Shown in pieces: positions 7,165 through 15,237 of a DNA stretch of 34,582 nt. Below the pieces are notes generated by a model that did no database searches, was not told the origin of the DNA, and saw only the letters and a list, made by a program, of their open reading frames with translations. This stretch comes from Oscillibacter sp. (GTDB lineage: Bacteria; Bacillota; Clostridia; Oscillospirales; Oscillospiraceae): contig JAGBDS010000066.1 in the NCBI GenBank assembly GCA_017937405.1, forward strand, positions 1-34,582. Direction: 5' to 3'. Both the position numbers and the translations under genes were made by a program. Positions within the stretch are counted from its first letter, which is position 1, and the number at the start of each line of letters is the position of its first letter.

Positions 7165-9369
7165 ATGTGTGGTCCCATTCAGGAACAGAAAGAGAAAAAA
7201 ATCGAGGAAGTCAAGCATGAGACTCTCCGCGAAACGCTGACCAGCCTCCAGACCTGGGACCTGGCTGAAGGCCAGACCCTGGAAGAACGGCGGCAGGCCC
7301 ACAGGGAATCCTTGATCCACGGCCAACTGCAGGAAAACGCCGCCCTGCAGAACGCCGCCCGGGCCCAGCTGAATCAGGCCACTGCCAACGCCGCTGCCCC
7401 CGGTGCGCCGGTGCAGGAGCAGGCCCCCGCCCAGCTGACCTACAAGCAGCGCAGGGAGCAGGCCCGCAAGGCCAGGGAAGCCCGGAGGCACTGTCCCATA
7501 GGCACCGCGGACACCTATGACATCCAGAAGGGCGTCTCTGAGGTCATCCAGTATCCAGGAAATTCCATCGAGCCCTTCGTTGCGGAGGCTGTGGAAAAGG
7601 ACGTGGACCTTCGGGTGCTGCGCACCTTCAGCAAGGGTTACAAGCAGAACAGGCGGGGCCGTCCCGCCACGCCGGAGGACCAGGCCGCCGCTGACAGCGA
7701 CAACGCTTTTCTGACGGACTACCTCAGCCTGGATGTTAAGCGGCGCGAACCACATCTGGAACGTTTCCGCAAGGAATTGATTGACTTCCCCTTATCCGCC
7801 GACACCATCTCCGACGCCAATATCGTGAGAAACGCCGCCCAGCTCAAGAAGATCACAGACCGGGGCTGCTATTACGAAAATATCATGAGGGACCCTATCA
7901 ACAAGCCCTATTTTGACAGCCTGGACCCCACGGAACTGGATCTGCTGACCGCCAAACTGGAGACGCTGGCCCAGGTCGGCAGCTATTGCGTGAACCGAAT
8001 GGGCGCGATAGGTGTGAACTGCAACTTAGGCGAATATTACGACATCACCGAGGCCCCCGCCAGCCACGATGCTATCGCTCAAATGCAGCGCGAACCCACC
8101 ACCCAGCTGGCTGCCGGTTGGGCGCAGCAGAAGCAGGCCATTCTGGAGCGCCATATGGAGGAAGATGCGGCGCAGGAACGGGAGAGTATGCTCCGTAAAA
8201 TCTCGGAAGATCAGGCGAAGCAGACGACCCAGCGTCCGGAGGATATGAACTTCTCCAGCCCTGCCGCCGGCTATGCCACCGAGGAGCTGAAACGCTACCG
8301 CGCCATGATAGAGGAGCATCCCGATGTGTACGCCGCCAACAAGCCCCTGATAGACCATCTATACCAGGAGCTTTACCGGGGCTTGGACGTCCTCAACGAT
8401 ATGGCTTTCGACTCCATGGTCTATCAAAGTGTCTTTGATAAGAAAAAAGAATCCCAAAAAGGCACAGACCAGGCCAAGGCCAGTCTGGCCTTCAAGAAGC
8501 TGGAGCGCTACATGGAGTCCATGGACACCGCGCGCAAACGGCTCAACGCCATCAGCCATTCTCTGGATTTCTACTTAAAGGAAAAGCCCCTTACCGACGA
8601 CGCCCGGGCCCTTTTGTCAAGCATGGGCAAGGAAAAGGAAGCCGCGTTCCTGGAGGGCAAGCACGCCGTCAAGCATGCGCTGGAGGGCGAGGACGGCGCT
8701 CTGGCCAAGGCCAACGCCGCCTATAAAAACGGGAACAATCTCAATGCCGGCCTGACCGCCCTGGGCGCCCGCACCTCTACCTCTGCTTACGCCAAAGCCG
8801 ATAAGCTGCTGCGGGGCAGCACGTACATCGGCTACGGCGACCAGATGGTGGCTTTTGTCCACAAGCTGGAGGACGAGGACCATGTGGACATGTCCACCGT
8901 TATGGAACAGGCCACCCAGAAATACACCAGCGGCATGGGCGGCGGCGTGGCCGGCGGTCCCATCGACGCCATCAATCAGGCCATGCTGCGCAATTTCAGC
9001 GACTATCTCAAGGGCGAGGAGAGCATCCGCTACATCCAGACCCTGGCTCCCATGCTGAAGGGCGCCGATATGTTTGGCAACAGCATTGACGGAACCCTGG
9101 CCTACGTGGTCCAGAGCTTGTTCAACAGCTACGGCGCCAATTTCACCTACATTGGCAGCCAGACTGAAAACTTTGCGGGCGGTGAAAATACCGCTGCCGT
9201 GGTCAAGAACGCCTGCCGCACGCTGATGTCCCTCTCCTCTCTGGAGCGGCGTGGCGACGCAGAGAACAATGACCTGCCGGAGGCTACCAAGGGCCTTTTG
9301 CGTGATTACAAGCAGCTTCTGAAAGATTTGAAAGACCGGGCATTCCCCCCTGACGCACCGAACGCGTGA
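7165..9369 (+). CDS. Large protein of unknown function in the CIS accessory operon
   Basis: A 734-residue soluble protein that I do not recognise. No signal peptide or membrane helix is evident. Residues 1-115 are highly charged and Gln/Ala/Arg-rich, with predicted coiled coil and a basic patch QRREQARKAREARRH (about 94-108). The rest is a mixed, largely alpha-helical protein with a Gly-rich segment SGMGGGVAGG (about 590-600). The ATG at 7165 has GGGGAGG 8 nt upstream. It sits between the GNAT gene (18 nt) and an AAA+ ATPase (35 nt). In eCIS loci this neighbourhood usually holds cargo, adaptor or assembly proteins, so cargo or chaperone are the leading guesses. No catalytic motif could be assigned. 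Confidence 0.85.
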   Translation: MCGPIQEQKEKKIEEVKHETLRETLTSLQTWDLAEGQTLEERRQAHRESLIHGQLQENAALQNAARAQLNQATANAAAPGAPVQEQAPAQLTYKQRREQARKAREARRHCPIGTADTYDIQKGVSEVIQYPGNSIEPFVAEAVEKDVDLRVLRTFSKGYKQNRRGRPATPEDQAAADSDNAFLTDYLSLDVKRREPHLERFRKELIDFPLSADTISDANIVRNAAQLKKITDRGCYYENIMRDPINKPYFDSLDPTELDLLTAKLETLAQVGSYCVNRMGAIGVNCNLGEYYDITEAPASHDAIAQMQREPTTQLAAGWAQQKQAILERHMEEDAAQERESMLRKISEDQAKQTTQRPEDMNFSSPAAGYATEELKRYRAMIEEHPDVYAANKPLIDHLYQELYRGLDVLNDMAFDSMVYQSVFDKKKESQKGTDQAKASLAFKKLERYMESMDTARKRLNAISHSLDFYLKEKPLTDDARALLSSMGKEKEAAFLEGKHAVKHALEGEDGALAKANAAYKNGNNLNAGLTALGARTSTSAYAKADKLLRGSTYIGYGDQMVAFVHKLEDEDHVDMSTVMEQATQKYTSGMGGGVAGGPIDAINQAMLRNFSDYLKGEESIRYIQTLAPMLKGADMFGNSIDGTLAYVVQSLFNSYGANFTYIGSQTENFAGGENTAAVVKNACRTLMSLSSLERRGDAENNDLPEATKGLLRDYKQLLKDLKDRAFPPDAPNA

Positions 9370-9404
9370 AAGGGCGTGCATCAAGCATTTAGGAGGCGAG
9401 CTCC

Positions 9405-11459
9405 ATGAAACGACTGGCGGCCCTGGCGGCCTTTAAGCTGTCCCTGTTTTTGAAGCCCCGGGGCAGTGACGATTTTTTCAAGCGGTACAGCCGCCTGATC
9501 TCCCCTGATGTGACGGAGGAGGAAGTGGCGGGCTACCAGGAGGACGCGGAGAGCCTGTTTTTCGACAAGCCTGTGGCCGCTGCCCGCTACCGCTTTCTCC
9601 AGGACCGGTGCCAGGGGGACCCCATCGCCCTGACGGCTATTCAGCTATACCTACTGGCATTGATGGAGGAGCGGACTCTAGACCTTCTGCGGGAGGGACT
9701 GGGGCTGTCTGAGGGGCTGACCATAGAGGCCGCCGCCAGAGTCGCCTGCCGCACCGACGAAACCATCGACCTGGCGCCCCGGCTCCGCTCCGCCTTTGAC
9801 CGGGTGGAGCTGCTGCTTCAGGCAGAACCGGACCGGGACTGGTGGAAGGCACCCTTCCGTCTGGACGGACGGCTGGCGGCCTGGCTGTCCGGCGACGACA
9901 CGCCGGACCGGGAGCTGAGCGGCTTGTGTACCGTCACGGCGCCGGACTCCCCCCTTTCTCCCGCCTCCCTCACCGGAGCGCAGGCGGAGGAAACGGCCGC
10001 TCTGCTGGCAGCCAGGCCCGGCTTTGCCATCGTCCATGTCTCCGGCGCCCCCGGCAGCGGACGGCGGCACTTTGCCCGCCATACCGCGCGGCTGCTGAAC
10101 AAAGAGCTTTTGACCGTCTCCTTCGACGCCGTTGGCGAAGAAGGCTTCCTGCGTTCCCACCCTTGGCGCCGGGTACTGCGAGAGCTGCTGCTGACGGACC
10201 GGCTGCTGTGCCTTTCCGGGCTGGACTGTCCGGCGGAAAAGCGGACGGCCCGCCTTCCTGCCCTGCTGCGGCAGCTGGAGCAGTCCCTCTCCCCTTTGAA
10301 TAAACCTGTATTCCTCACTACGGAAGTCTCTGTAAAGGCAATTCCCTTTCTAACCTGTCCCGTGTTTTCTGTGAATATTCCGACGCCCACCATCCCCCAG
10401 AGTGCCCTGCTCTGGCGAGAGCTGGCGGAACAATACCTGCCGGAGGACGCGGAGAATTTCCCGGCGGCGGGCCTCGCCGCCAAGATGTCCCTCACCGCCG
10501 GACAGATGGAGCGCATCGTCCGGCTGCTGCAGTGCCGGGCGCCCAAAGGGCCCTGGGCAGAGCGGGACATTTTCAAGCTGTGCTATCAGGTGCTGGACGA
10601 TGGGCGGTATGAGAATATCCGCTTCGTGGACACCGCGTACACCTGGGAGGACCTCCAGCTGGAACCCGCCCTGAAAACCTCTCTCCAGGCGGTCTGCGCC
10701 CAAGTGGAGCACCAGGGCCTGGTGCTGGACGAGTGGGGTCTGCGGCGGCGGTATCCCTACGGCCGCTGCGTGTCTGTGCTGATGTCCGGCCCTCCGGGCA
10801 CCGGAAAGACCATGACCGCCCAGGTGCTGGCCTCCCGGCTAGGCCTGGAGCTCTATAAGGTGGACCTGTCCCAGATCGTGGACAAGTACATCGGTGAGAC
10901 GGAAAAGCGGCTGAAACAGGTCTTTGACCAGGCGGAAAAGAGCAACATGATCCTCTTTTTCGACGAGGCGGACGCCCTGCTGGGCAAGCGCAGCGAGGTC
11001 AAGGACGCTAAGGACAAGTACGCCAACACCGAGGTGGCCTACCTCCTCCAGCGGATGGAGGAGTACCAGGGCATTGTCCTCATGGCTACCAACCAGGCGG
11101 GCAGCATGGACGCCGCCTTTGTCCGGCGGTTCCGCTACCACCTGGTATTCACCCTGCCCAACGAGGAACTGCGCCACAAGATCTGGGAGGACGCCCTGGC
11201 GGGCATCCCGGCGGCGGGCATCCAGCTGGACTATCTGGCCCGCCAGTTCCAGCTCTCCGGCGCCCAGATCAAAAATATCGCCCTCAACGGCGCCTACCGG
11301 GCCGCGGCGGACGGCGGCGTTCTCCGCATGGACCATCTGGTACGGGCCATCTTCCAGGAACTGCAGAAGGAGGGCAAGGTCATGCTGGCCAGCGAGTTTG
11401 GCGAGTATGGCGTGATGCTCAGCGAATTTTTGACGGAAACGGAACCGTCTATTCCCTGA
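9405..11459 (+). CDS. CIS-associated AAA+ ATPase (Afp15-type), plus-strand copy
   Basis: A 684-residue protein with two AAA+ modules. The N-terminal one is degenerate: its P-loop reads GAPGSGRR (214-221), with Arg in place of both the Lys and the Ser/Thr. The C-terminal module is complete: Walker A SGPPGTGKT (about 461-469), Walker B ILFFDEAD (about 516-523), sensor 1 MATNQ and an Arg-rich VRRFRY finger region. Such ATPases occur in most eCIS loci (Afp15/Pvc15) and are thought to help assembly or cargo loading. AGGAGG lies 8 nt before the ATG. The gene is 17 nt from the PPPDE-like gene downstream. A paralogue of the same architecture lies at 15238-17508 on the other strand. Confidence 0.92.
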   Translation: MKRLAALAAFKLSLFLKPRGSDDFFKRYSRLISPDVTEEEVAGYQEDAESLFFDKPVAAARYRFLQDRCQGDPIALTAIQLYLLALMEERTLDLLREGLGLSEGLTIEAAARVACRTDETIDLAPRLRSAFDRVELLLQAEPDRDWWKAPFRLDGRLAAWLSGDDTPDRELSGLCTVTAPDSPLSPASLTGAQAEETAALLAARPGFAIVHVSGAPGSGRRHFARHTARLLNKELLTVSFDAVGEEGFLRSHPWRRVLRELLLTDRLLCLSGLDCPAEKRTARLPALLRQLEQSLSPLNKPVFLTTEVSVKAIPFLTCPVFSVNIPTPTIPQSALLWRELAEQYLPEDAENFPAAGLAAKMSLTAGQMERIVRLLQCRAPKGPWAERDIFKLCYQVLDDGRYENIRFVDTAYTWEDLQLEPALKTSLQAVCAQVEHQGLVLDEWGLRRRYPYGRCVSVLMSGPPGTGKTMTAQVLASRLGLELYKVDLSQIVDKYIGETEKRLKQVFDQAEKSNMILFFDEADALLGKRSEVKDAKDKYANTEVAYLLQRMEEYQGIVLMATNQAGSMDAAFVRRFRYHLVFTLPNEELRHKIWEDALAGIPAAGIQLDYLARQFQLSGAQIKNIALNGAYRAAADGGVLRMDHLVRAIFQELQKEGKVMLASEFGEYGVMLSEFLTETEPSIP

Positions 11460-11476
11460 AGACAGGAGGTGTCTCT

Positions 11477-13339
11477 ATGTCTCATACGTACGCGGAGCCC
11501 GCGCGGGACCAGCAGCAGGACAGATCTTCCTCCGCCCTCTCCAAGCAGGAAGAGGCCCCCTCTCCCCGTCCCCCCATGGTCTGTTCCGCGCCTCCCGGGG
11601 CGCCCCAGGGCGGCCTGCTGGACTGGTTTCGGGAAAAATTCTCCAAACAGGAACAACCGGACGAGGGGCAGCAATGGGAAAGTGATGAGTACAGCGAGGT
11701 AAACCCCGCCTATGTCACCGACAAACCTGACGCAGACAGTCCCCTTACCCCCATGGTACGGGACTATTCCCCGGAGGGACCGGGCCAGGCGCCGGTCTTT
11801 GAGACCCACAGCTTTATGCCCCGGGAGGGGGTGGACAACGAGAGTGCGATGCACCTCCACAGCTTCATCGGCCTGCGCTTCACCCAGTTAGACCCTGCCA
11901 CCAGCCGGTATACCCGCAAGCGGGTCAAGGTGGGCTTTGGCGGTGGAGGGAGCCCCTTTGCAAACCACGGCAAGCTGATGGACGACAACGATACCCAGGC
12001 GGACATGTCCACCGAGACTCCCATCACCCGGGATCAGCTGGAATCGGTGCTGGCGGTCATTCCTGAAAAGACGAATGAACCCTACAATGTTTTTGCCCAC
12101 AACTGCAATCACTTCACCCAGCAGCTGGCCGAGATGGTGGGCGCATCTGTCCCAGCGCAGCTCCACGACACGGTGCTGGGACCGGCGGGCGCTTATAAGA
12201 ATCTGGCCAACGCGGCGGAGCAGGGACAGAAGGGCCGCACCCGGTTCTTCCAGGGCGGCGGTCTGGGCAAAAGGAGCCAGACCGAATCCCAGATGGCCGA
12301 CCGAAACGACCGCCAGCTCATTGAGAATTTTGAGGATACCGCCCAATCAGCCGCCCGGTGGGACGGTTTGCCCTTCCTTTTGTACCCCAGTCTGAAAAAC
12401 GCCGCGGAGCAGGTGGCTCAGACCGTGGCTCCCATGCGCAGCTTTATGGGCGGCTTTTGCATCGAGTCAGCCTCCGATGCGGACGCGCTGGAAGCCACCA
12501 CCAGTGCGGTAACGGAAAAGGCAGAGAATCTGATCCGGCTGCACCTCTGGAAGGGGCATCCCCGGGTCAACATCACCGCCATGAAGGTCATCGCCATGGC
12601 GGAGCGGCTCCACCGCACCTTTCTGCCGGAAAAACGGTCCATCACCAGCTATTCCCAGCAGGAGCTGGAGGCCAGCCTGCACCAGAGGACCCAGCAGGAG
12701 GAGGATGCGCAGAAGGCGGGCAGCAAGACCATCAGCAATCAGTCGCTGTTTGTCTTCGGCAATACATCGCTGACCGGCGCGGGAGATATTTTCCTGCAGT
12801 CCATGGGCCTGACGCCCATCGAACTGATCCAGCGGCACAGCATGGGGACCGGCAAGCCGTTGGTGCGGTGCGTGGCACTGCTGCGGCAAGTCGCAGGGGC
12901 CTTGACCGGTGAGGACGGCATGGGGGTCAACAGCTATCTCATCTCCTTCTTCCAGGGGCGGGAGAATCTGACCAACGCGCAGTTGGGCGCCCTGGCCACA
13001 CAGACCATGCTGGATGTGCTGTGTCTGAAAGCTCTAGAGGTCAACAGCCCTCTGGCCAGCGACCTGCAGCGGACCCGCAACAATGCCGGTCAGCTTGCTG
13101 CGGATCGGGCTGAGGACAGCCTGGACAACGACTCCAATGAATACACCCGGGGTACCGTTCTGAACTTCACCGGAAAGCGCAATGCCCCTCAGAACGAGAA
13201 CCAGCGCAGCTACCAGGAGAACAAGCAGCACCTGCTAGATCTGGTCAATACCATGGAGGCAACCTTTGCCATGAAATTTGAAGCGGTTCGCGCCCGCGCG
13301 GCGGCAGCGCCAACTGCTCAGGAATCATCGGAGGGATAA
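11477..13339 (+). CDS. PPPDE/DeSI-like putative cysteine peptidase, candidate CIS cargo
   Basis: A 620-residue protein. Residues about 108-245 carry the signature of PPPDE (DUF862/DeSI) thiol peptidases: a His in MHLHSFIGLRF (His128), a glycine-rich turn VGFGGGG (152-158) like the family's FFGGGI, and YNVFAHNCNHFTQQLAE (203-219) with Cys210 in the family NCNHF block. The His-Cys pair would be the catalytic dyad. PPPDE enzymes act mainly in eukaryotes, removing ubiquitin or SUMO. The remaining 370 residues are unrecognised and rich in charged helices. The N-terminus (1-105) looks disordered and contains QGGLLDWFR (44-52), repeated exactly in the next gene product. The start at 11477 has AGGAGG 7 nt upstream. 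Distant alternatives are LRAT/NlpC-type folds, which use NCEHF-like motifs. The enzymatic call rests on motif reading only. Confidence 0.7.
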   Translation: MSHTYAEPARDQQQDRSSSALSKQEEAPSPRPPMVCSAPPGAPQGGLLDWFREKFSKQEQPDEGQQWESDEYSEVNPAYVTDKPDADSPLTPMVRDYSPEGPGQAPVFETHSFMPREGVDNESAMHLHSFIGLRFTQLDPATSRYTRKRVKVGFGGGGSPFANHGKLMDDNDTQADMSTETPITRDQLESVLAVIPEKTNEPYNVFAHNCNHFTQQLAEMVGASVPAQLHDTVLGPAGAYKNLANAAEQGQKGRTRFFQGGGLGKRSQTESQMADRNDRQLIENFEDTAQSAARWDGLPFLLYPSLKNAAEQVAQTVAPMRSFMGGFCIESASDADALEATTSAVTEKAENLIRLHLWKGHPRVNITAMKVIAMAERLHRTFLPEKRSITSYSQQELEASLHQRTQQEEDAQKAGSKTISNQSLFVFGNTSLTGAGDIFLQSMGLTPIELIQRHSMGTGKPLVRCVALLRQVAGALTGEDGMGVNSYLISFFQGRENLTNAQLGALATQTMLDVLCLKALEVNSPLASDLQRTRNNAGQLAADRAEDSLDNDSNEYTRGTVLNFTGKRNAPQNENQRSYQENKQHLLDLVNTMEATFAMKFEAVRARAAAAPTAQESSEG

Positions 13340-13342
13340 TGT

Positions 13343-14686
13343 ATGGGCACAAAGCTGCATCTGGATCAGGCGGCGGAGAAGGAAGCCACCGACATCGGCG
13401 CGAAATTCATGCACAGCTCCGATGTAGTGGGCGATATGAGCCGGACCTATGGAAGGGATCTCTCCTCCGTCCGCATCCACACCGACGAGAGCGCCGCCCG
13501 GGGCGCGGCGGAGCGGGGCGTGGACGCCTTCTCTACCGGAAAGGACGTATTTTTTGCCCGGGGCGCCTTTGACCGCAGCGACCCCGCCAGCCGGGGTCTG
13601 CTGGCCCACGAGCTGAGCCACTCCATGCAGCAGGGCGTGGGCGGCGAAGGCGGCGCCATGACCCAGGCCGCCCCCATGGGCGCAGAGCAGGGCGGTCTGC
13701 TGGACTGGTTCCGCAATCTCTTCCGCCGCCGTCCCAATCCGGAGGACGAAGTGCGCTTCACCGAACAGGGCAACTCCCCCTCCGCCCAGAACATCGGGCA
13801 ATTTTTCCGGGAAGGTAACTCCAGTAATCACGCGGCGCACGTTTTAGACCCCCGCCGTCAAAACCTGTATCAGAACCTCAGCGCCCAACTTAGCGACGAA
13901 AGCATTTACGGTAACGGTCTGTCTTCCGTGTTCCGAAACGCTTCCGGCAGTGTTGAGATCAGCGGCTTCAGCGCAGCCCGCACCGCCAGCGCCTTAGAAG
14001 GTACGTTGGGCGGCGACATGACGCCTGAGCAGATAGGTGATATGTACAAAAAACTGCTCAGCGGCGGACGGTATGCCGAACTCCGCACCCGGAAGGAACG
14101 CAATACCATTACCCCCGAGCTGCAGGAGGAGATGGACCGTTTCACCCCAGAGCAGATTGCCGACATGGATCGAAACTTTGACGAGGGCATGATGCAGATG
14201 AAATCCCTTCAGCTTGCCCAGCTGCGCCGTCTGAAGGACAAATACGGTGTGTACGGCAGTCAGATGCACCCGGAGGACTTCATCACCCGGGTGGGTCCGG
14301 AGTTGTTCTCCGACATTGGGATGCTGCAGGATAGCGAACAAATGCTGCAAAAAGGCGGACGCTACTTCGACTTTGAAAACAACGCGGAGGACCGGGAATA
14401 CCGCACGCTGAGCAACTATTTCAACGATGTGTACGGTACACTGCAAAGCTATGCCAGCACCGACCAGAGCCGGAATGGCGAAAACTTTAACCCCGGCCAG
14501 ATGCAGATGGATTTTTTCAAAACTATGGATGAGCCGGAGCGGGCGCGTGCAACCGAAGCCGAGGTCATGGCGCTGGGCGCCCGTGGCTTCAACGCGCGGC
14601 AGCAGGCCTCTTACGAGGGTCGTGTACGCAAACGCTTCAGAAAACAGGGTATTCTCAGCCGATTGTTTGGCCGTTTCCTTGGCTAA
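13343..14686 (+). CDS. DUF4157 (eCIS core domain) protein with HExxH motif
   Basis: A 447-residue protein with a full DUF4157 domain at residues about 1-100: YGRDLSSVRIHTDESAARG, DAFSTGKDVFFARGAF and LLAHELSHSMQQG. The HELSH at 89-93 fits a zinc-metallopeptidase HExxH motif. DUF4157 is among the best genomic markers of eCIS loci, often fused to toxin domains. After the domain comes QGGLLDWFRNLFRRR (116-130), which shares nine residues with the preceding protein. The remainder (about 140-447) is helical, ends in a basic tail, and was not recognised as a known toxin. The ATG is 3 nt after the upstream stop, with GGAGGG about 8 nt before it, so the two genes are coupled. An in-frame open stretch follows the stop codon (see 14687-14863). 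Confidence 0.9.
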   Translation: MGTKLHLDQAAEKEATDIGAKFMHSSDVVGDMSRTYGRDLSSVRIHTDESAARGAAERGVDAFSTGKDVFFARGAFDRSDPASRGLLAHELSHSMQQGVGGEGGAMTQAAPMGAEQGGLLDWFRNLFRRRPNPEDEVRFTEQGNSPSAQNIGQFFREGNSSNHAAHVLDPRRQNLYQNLSAQLSDESIYGNGLSSVFRNASGSVEISGFSAARTASALEGTLGGDMTPEQIGDMYKKLLSGGRYAELRTRKERNTITPELQEEMDRFTPEQIADMDRNFDEGMMQMKSLQLAQLRRLKDKYGVYGSQMHPEDFITRVGPELFSDIGMLQDSEQMLQKGGRYFDFENNAEDREYRTLSNYFNDVYGTLQSYASTDQSRNGENFNPGQMQMDFFKTMDEPERARATEAEVMALGARGFNARQQASYEGRVRKRFRKQGILSRLFGRFLG

Positions 14687-14924
14687 ACCATTAGAGATGT
14701 AATGAACTTCATCAGCGCGCTGGCTCCCTCCTTTGAAGCGGTGGACAACTATGGAGCCCCTGCGGCGCGTTCCACCATGAGGATGAACGACCTCTTAAAG
14801 ATCGGGCTAAAACCGGGGAGAATGGTGATGTGCTCGCAGCATGAAACTGCAACAGGCGTTTAACACCGGAAAGAGCGGCGGGGCAAACCGTCTGCGCAAC
14901 CTGTTCCTGGATCGGTTAAGATGA
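14687..14924 (+). pseudogene. Coding-like remnant after the DUF4157 gene
   Basis: Past the TAA at 14684-14686 the same reading frame stays open for 58 codons, to a TAA at 14861-14863. It includes an internal ATG at 14702 that gives a 53-residue peptide beginning MNFISALAPSFEAVDNYG. No ribosome binding site precedes that ATG. A second frame, shifted by +1, reads from ATG 14841 to TGA 14924 and gives 27 residues ending in NRLRNLFLDRLR. Codon choice looks like the neighbouring genes. This resembles the decayed end of a longer DUF4157 protein or of a former downstream gene; it could also be chance. Confidence 0.4.
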
Positions 14925-14939
14925 GGACACGGAATTTTA

Positions 14940-14986
14940 AAAATACCTGCCGCGGGATGTGTGATCCATCCCGCAGCAGGTATTTT
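14940..14986. terminator. Bidirectional terminator between convergent operons
   Basis: A 19-bp stem with one C-A mismatch (14940-14959 with 14967-14986) encloses a 7-nt loop. A T-rich run follows on the plus strand, and TTTTTAAAATT follows on the minus strand. It sits between the 3' end of the plus operon and the 3' end of the minus operon whose last gene stops at 14998. Confidence 0.85.
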
Positions 14987-14997
14987 CCTGTTTTGCG

Positions 14998-15222
14998 TTA
15001 TTTCCCGGAATAAAAGGTGACCTGTTTGTCAAACACCGACGGTGCGGTGTTGATGCCGCCGAAGGTCTTATCCGCGCCGTCGTCAAAAGCGTTTTTCGCC
15101 TTGTTCAGCGGGACGAACCGGGGGCGCTCCAGCTCCTCCTCCGTCTCCTCGTCGGGAGGCGGCACATTTTGCTTCTGCCGCTTCAGCCGCTTCTGCTGTT
15201 CCAAACGTTCCAGTGACCGCAT
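14998..15222 (-). CDS. Small charged protein downstream of the AAA+ ATPase
   Basis: A 74-residue hydrophilic protein of unknown function. The first third is basic (LEQQKRLKRQKQ), the middle is acidic and proline-containing (PPPDEETEEELERP), and the end is polar. It lacks a membrane helix, signal peptide or cysteines, and is probably largely disordered. GAGGAGGGG lies about 6 nt before the ATG at 15222, and the gap to the ATPase stop is 15 nt, so it is almost certainly translated with it. A role as a small partner or adaptor of the ATPase is plausible from position only. Confidence 0.7.
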   Translation of the reverse strand: MRSLERLEQQKRLKRQKQNVPPPDEETEEELERPRFVPLNKAKNAFDDGADKTFGGINTAPSVFDKQVTFYSGK

Positions 15223-15237
15223 AGGACTCCCCTCCTC

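Noticed and set aside
11477-13339. NlpC/P60 or LRAT-type peptidase for the PPPDE-like protein
   Set aside because: The cysteine block NCNHF with a preceding Gly-rich turn and an upstream His follows the PPPDE order better; NlpC/P60 usually has Cys before His. A structural prediction could still change this.
13339-13572. Alternative start ATG at 13339 overlapping the upstream stop
   Set aside because: It opens a different frame of only 77 codons with no domain; the ATG at 13343 gives the full DUF4157 protein.
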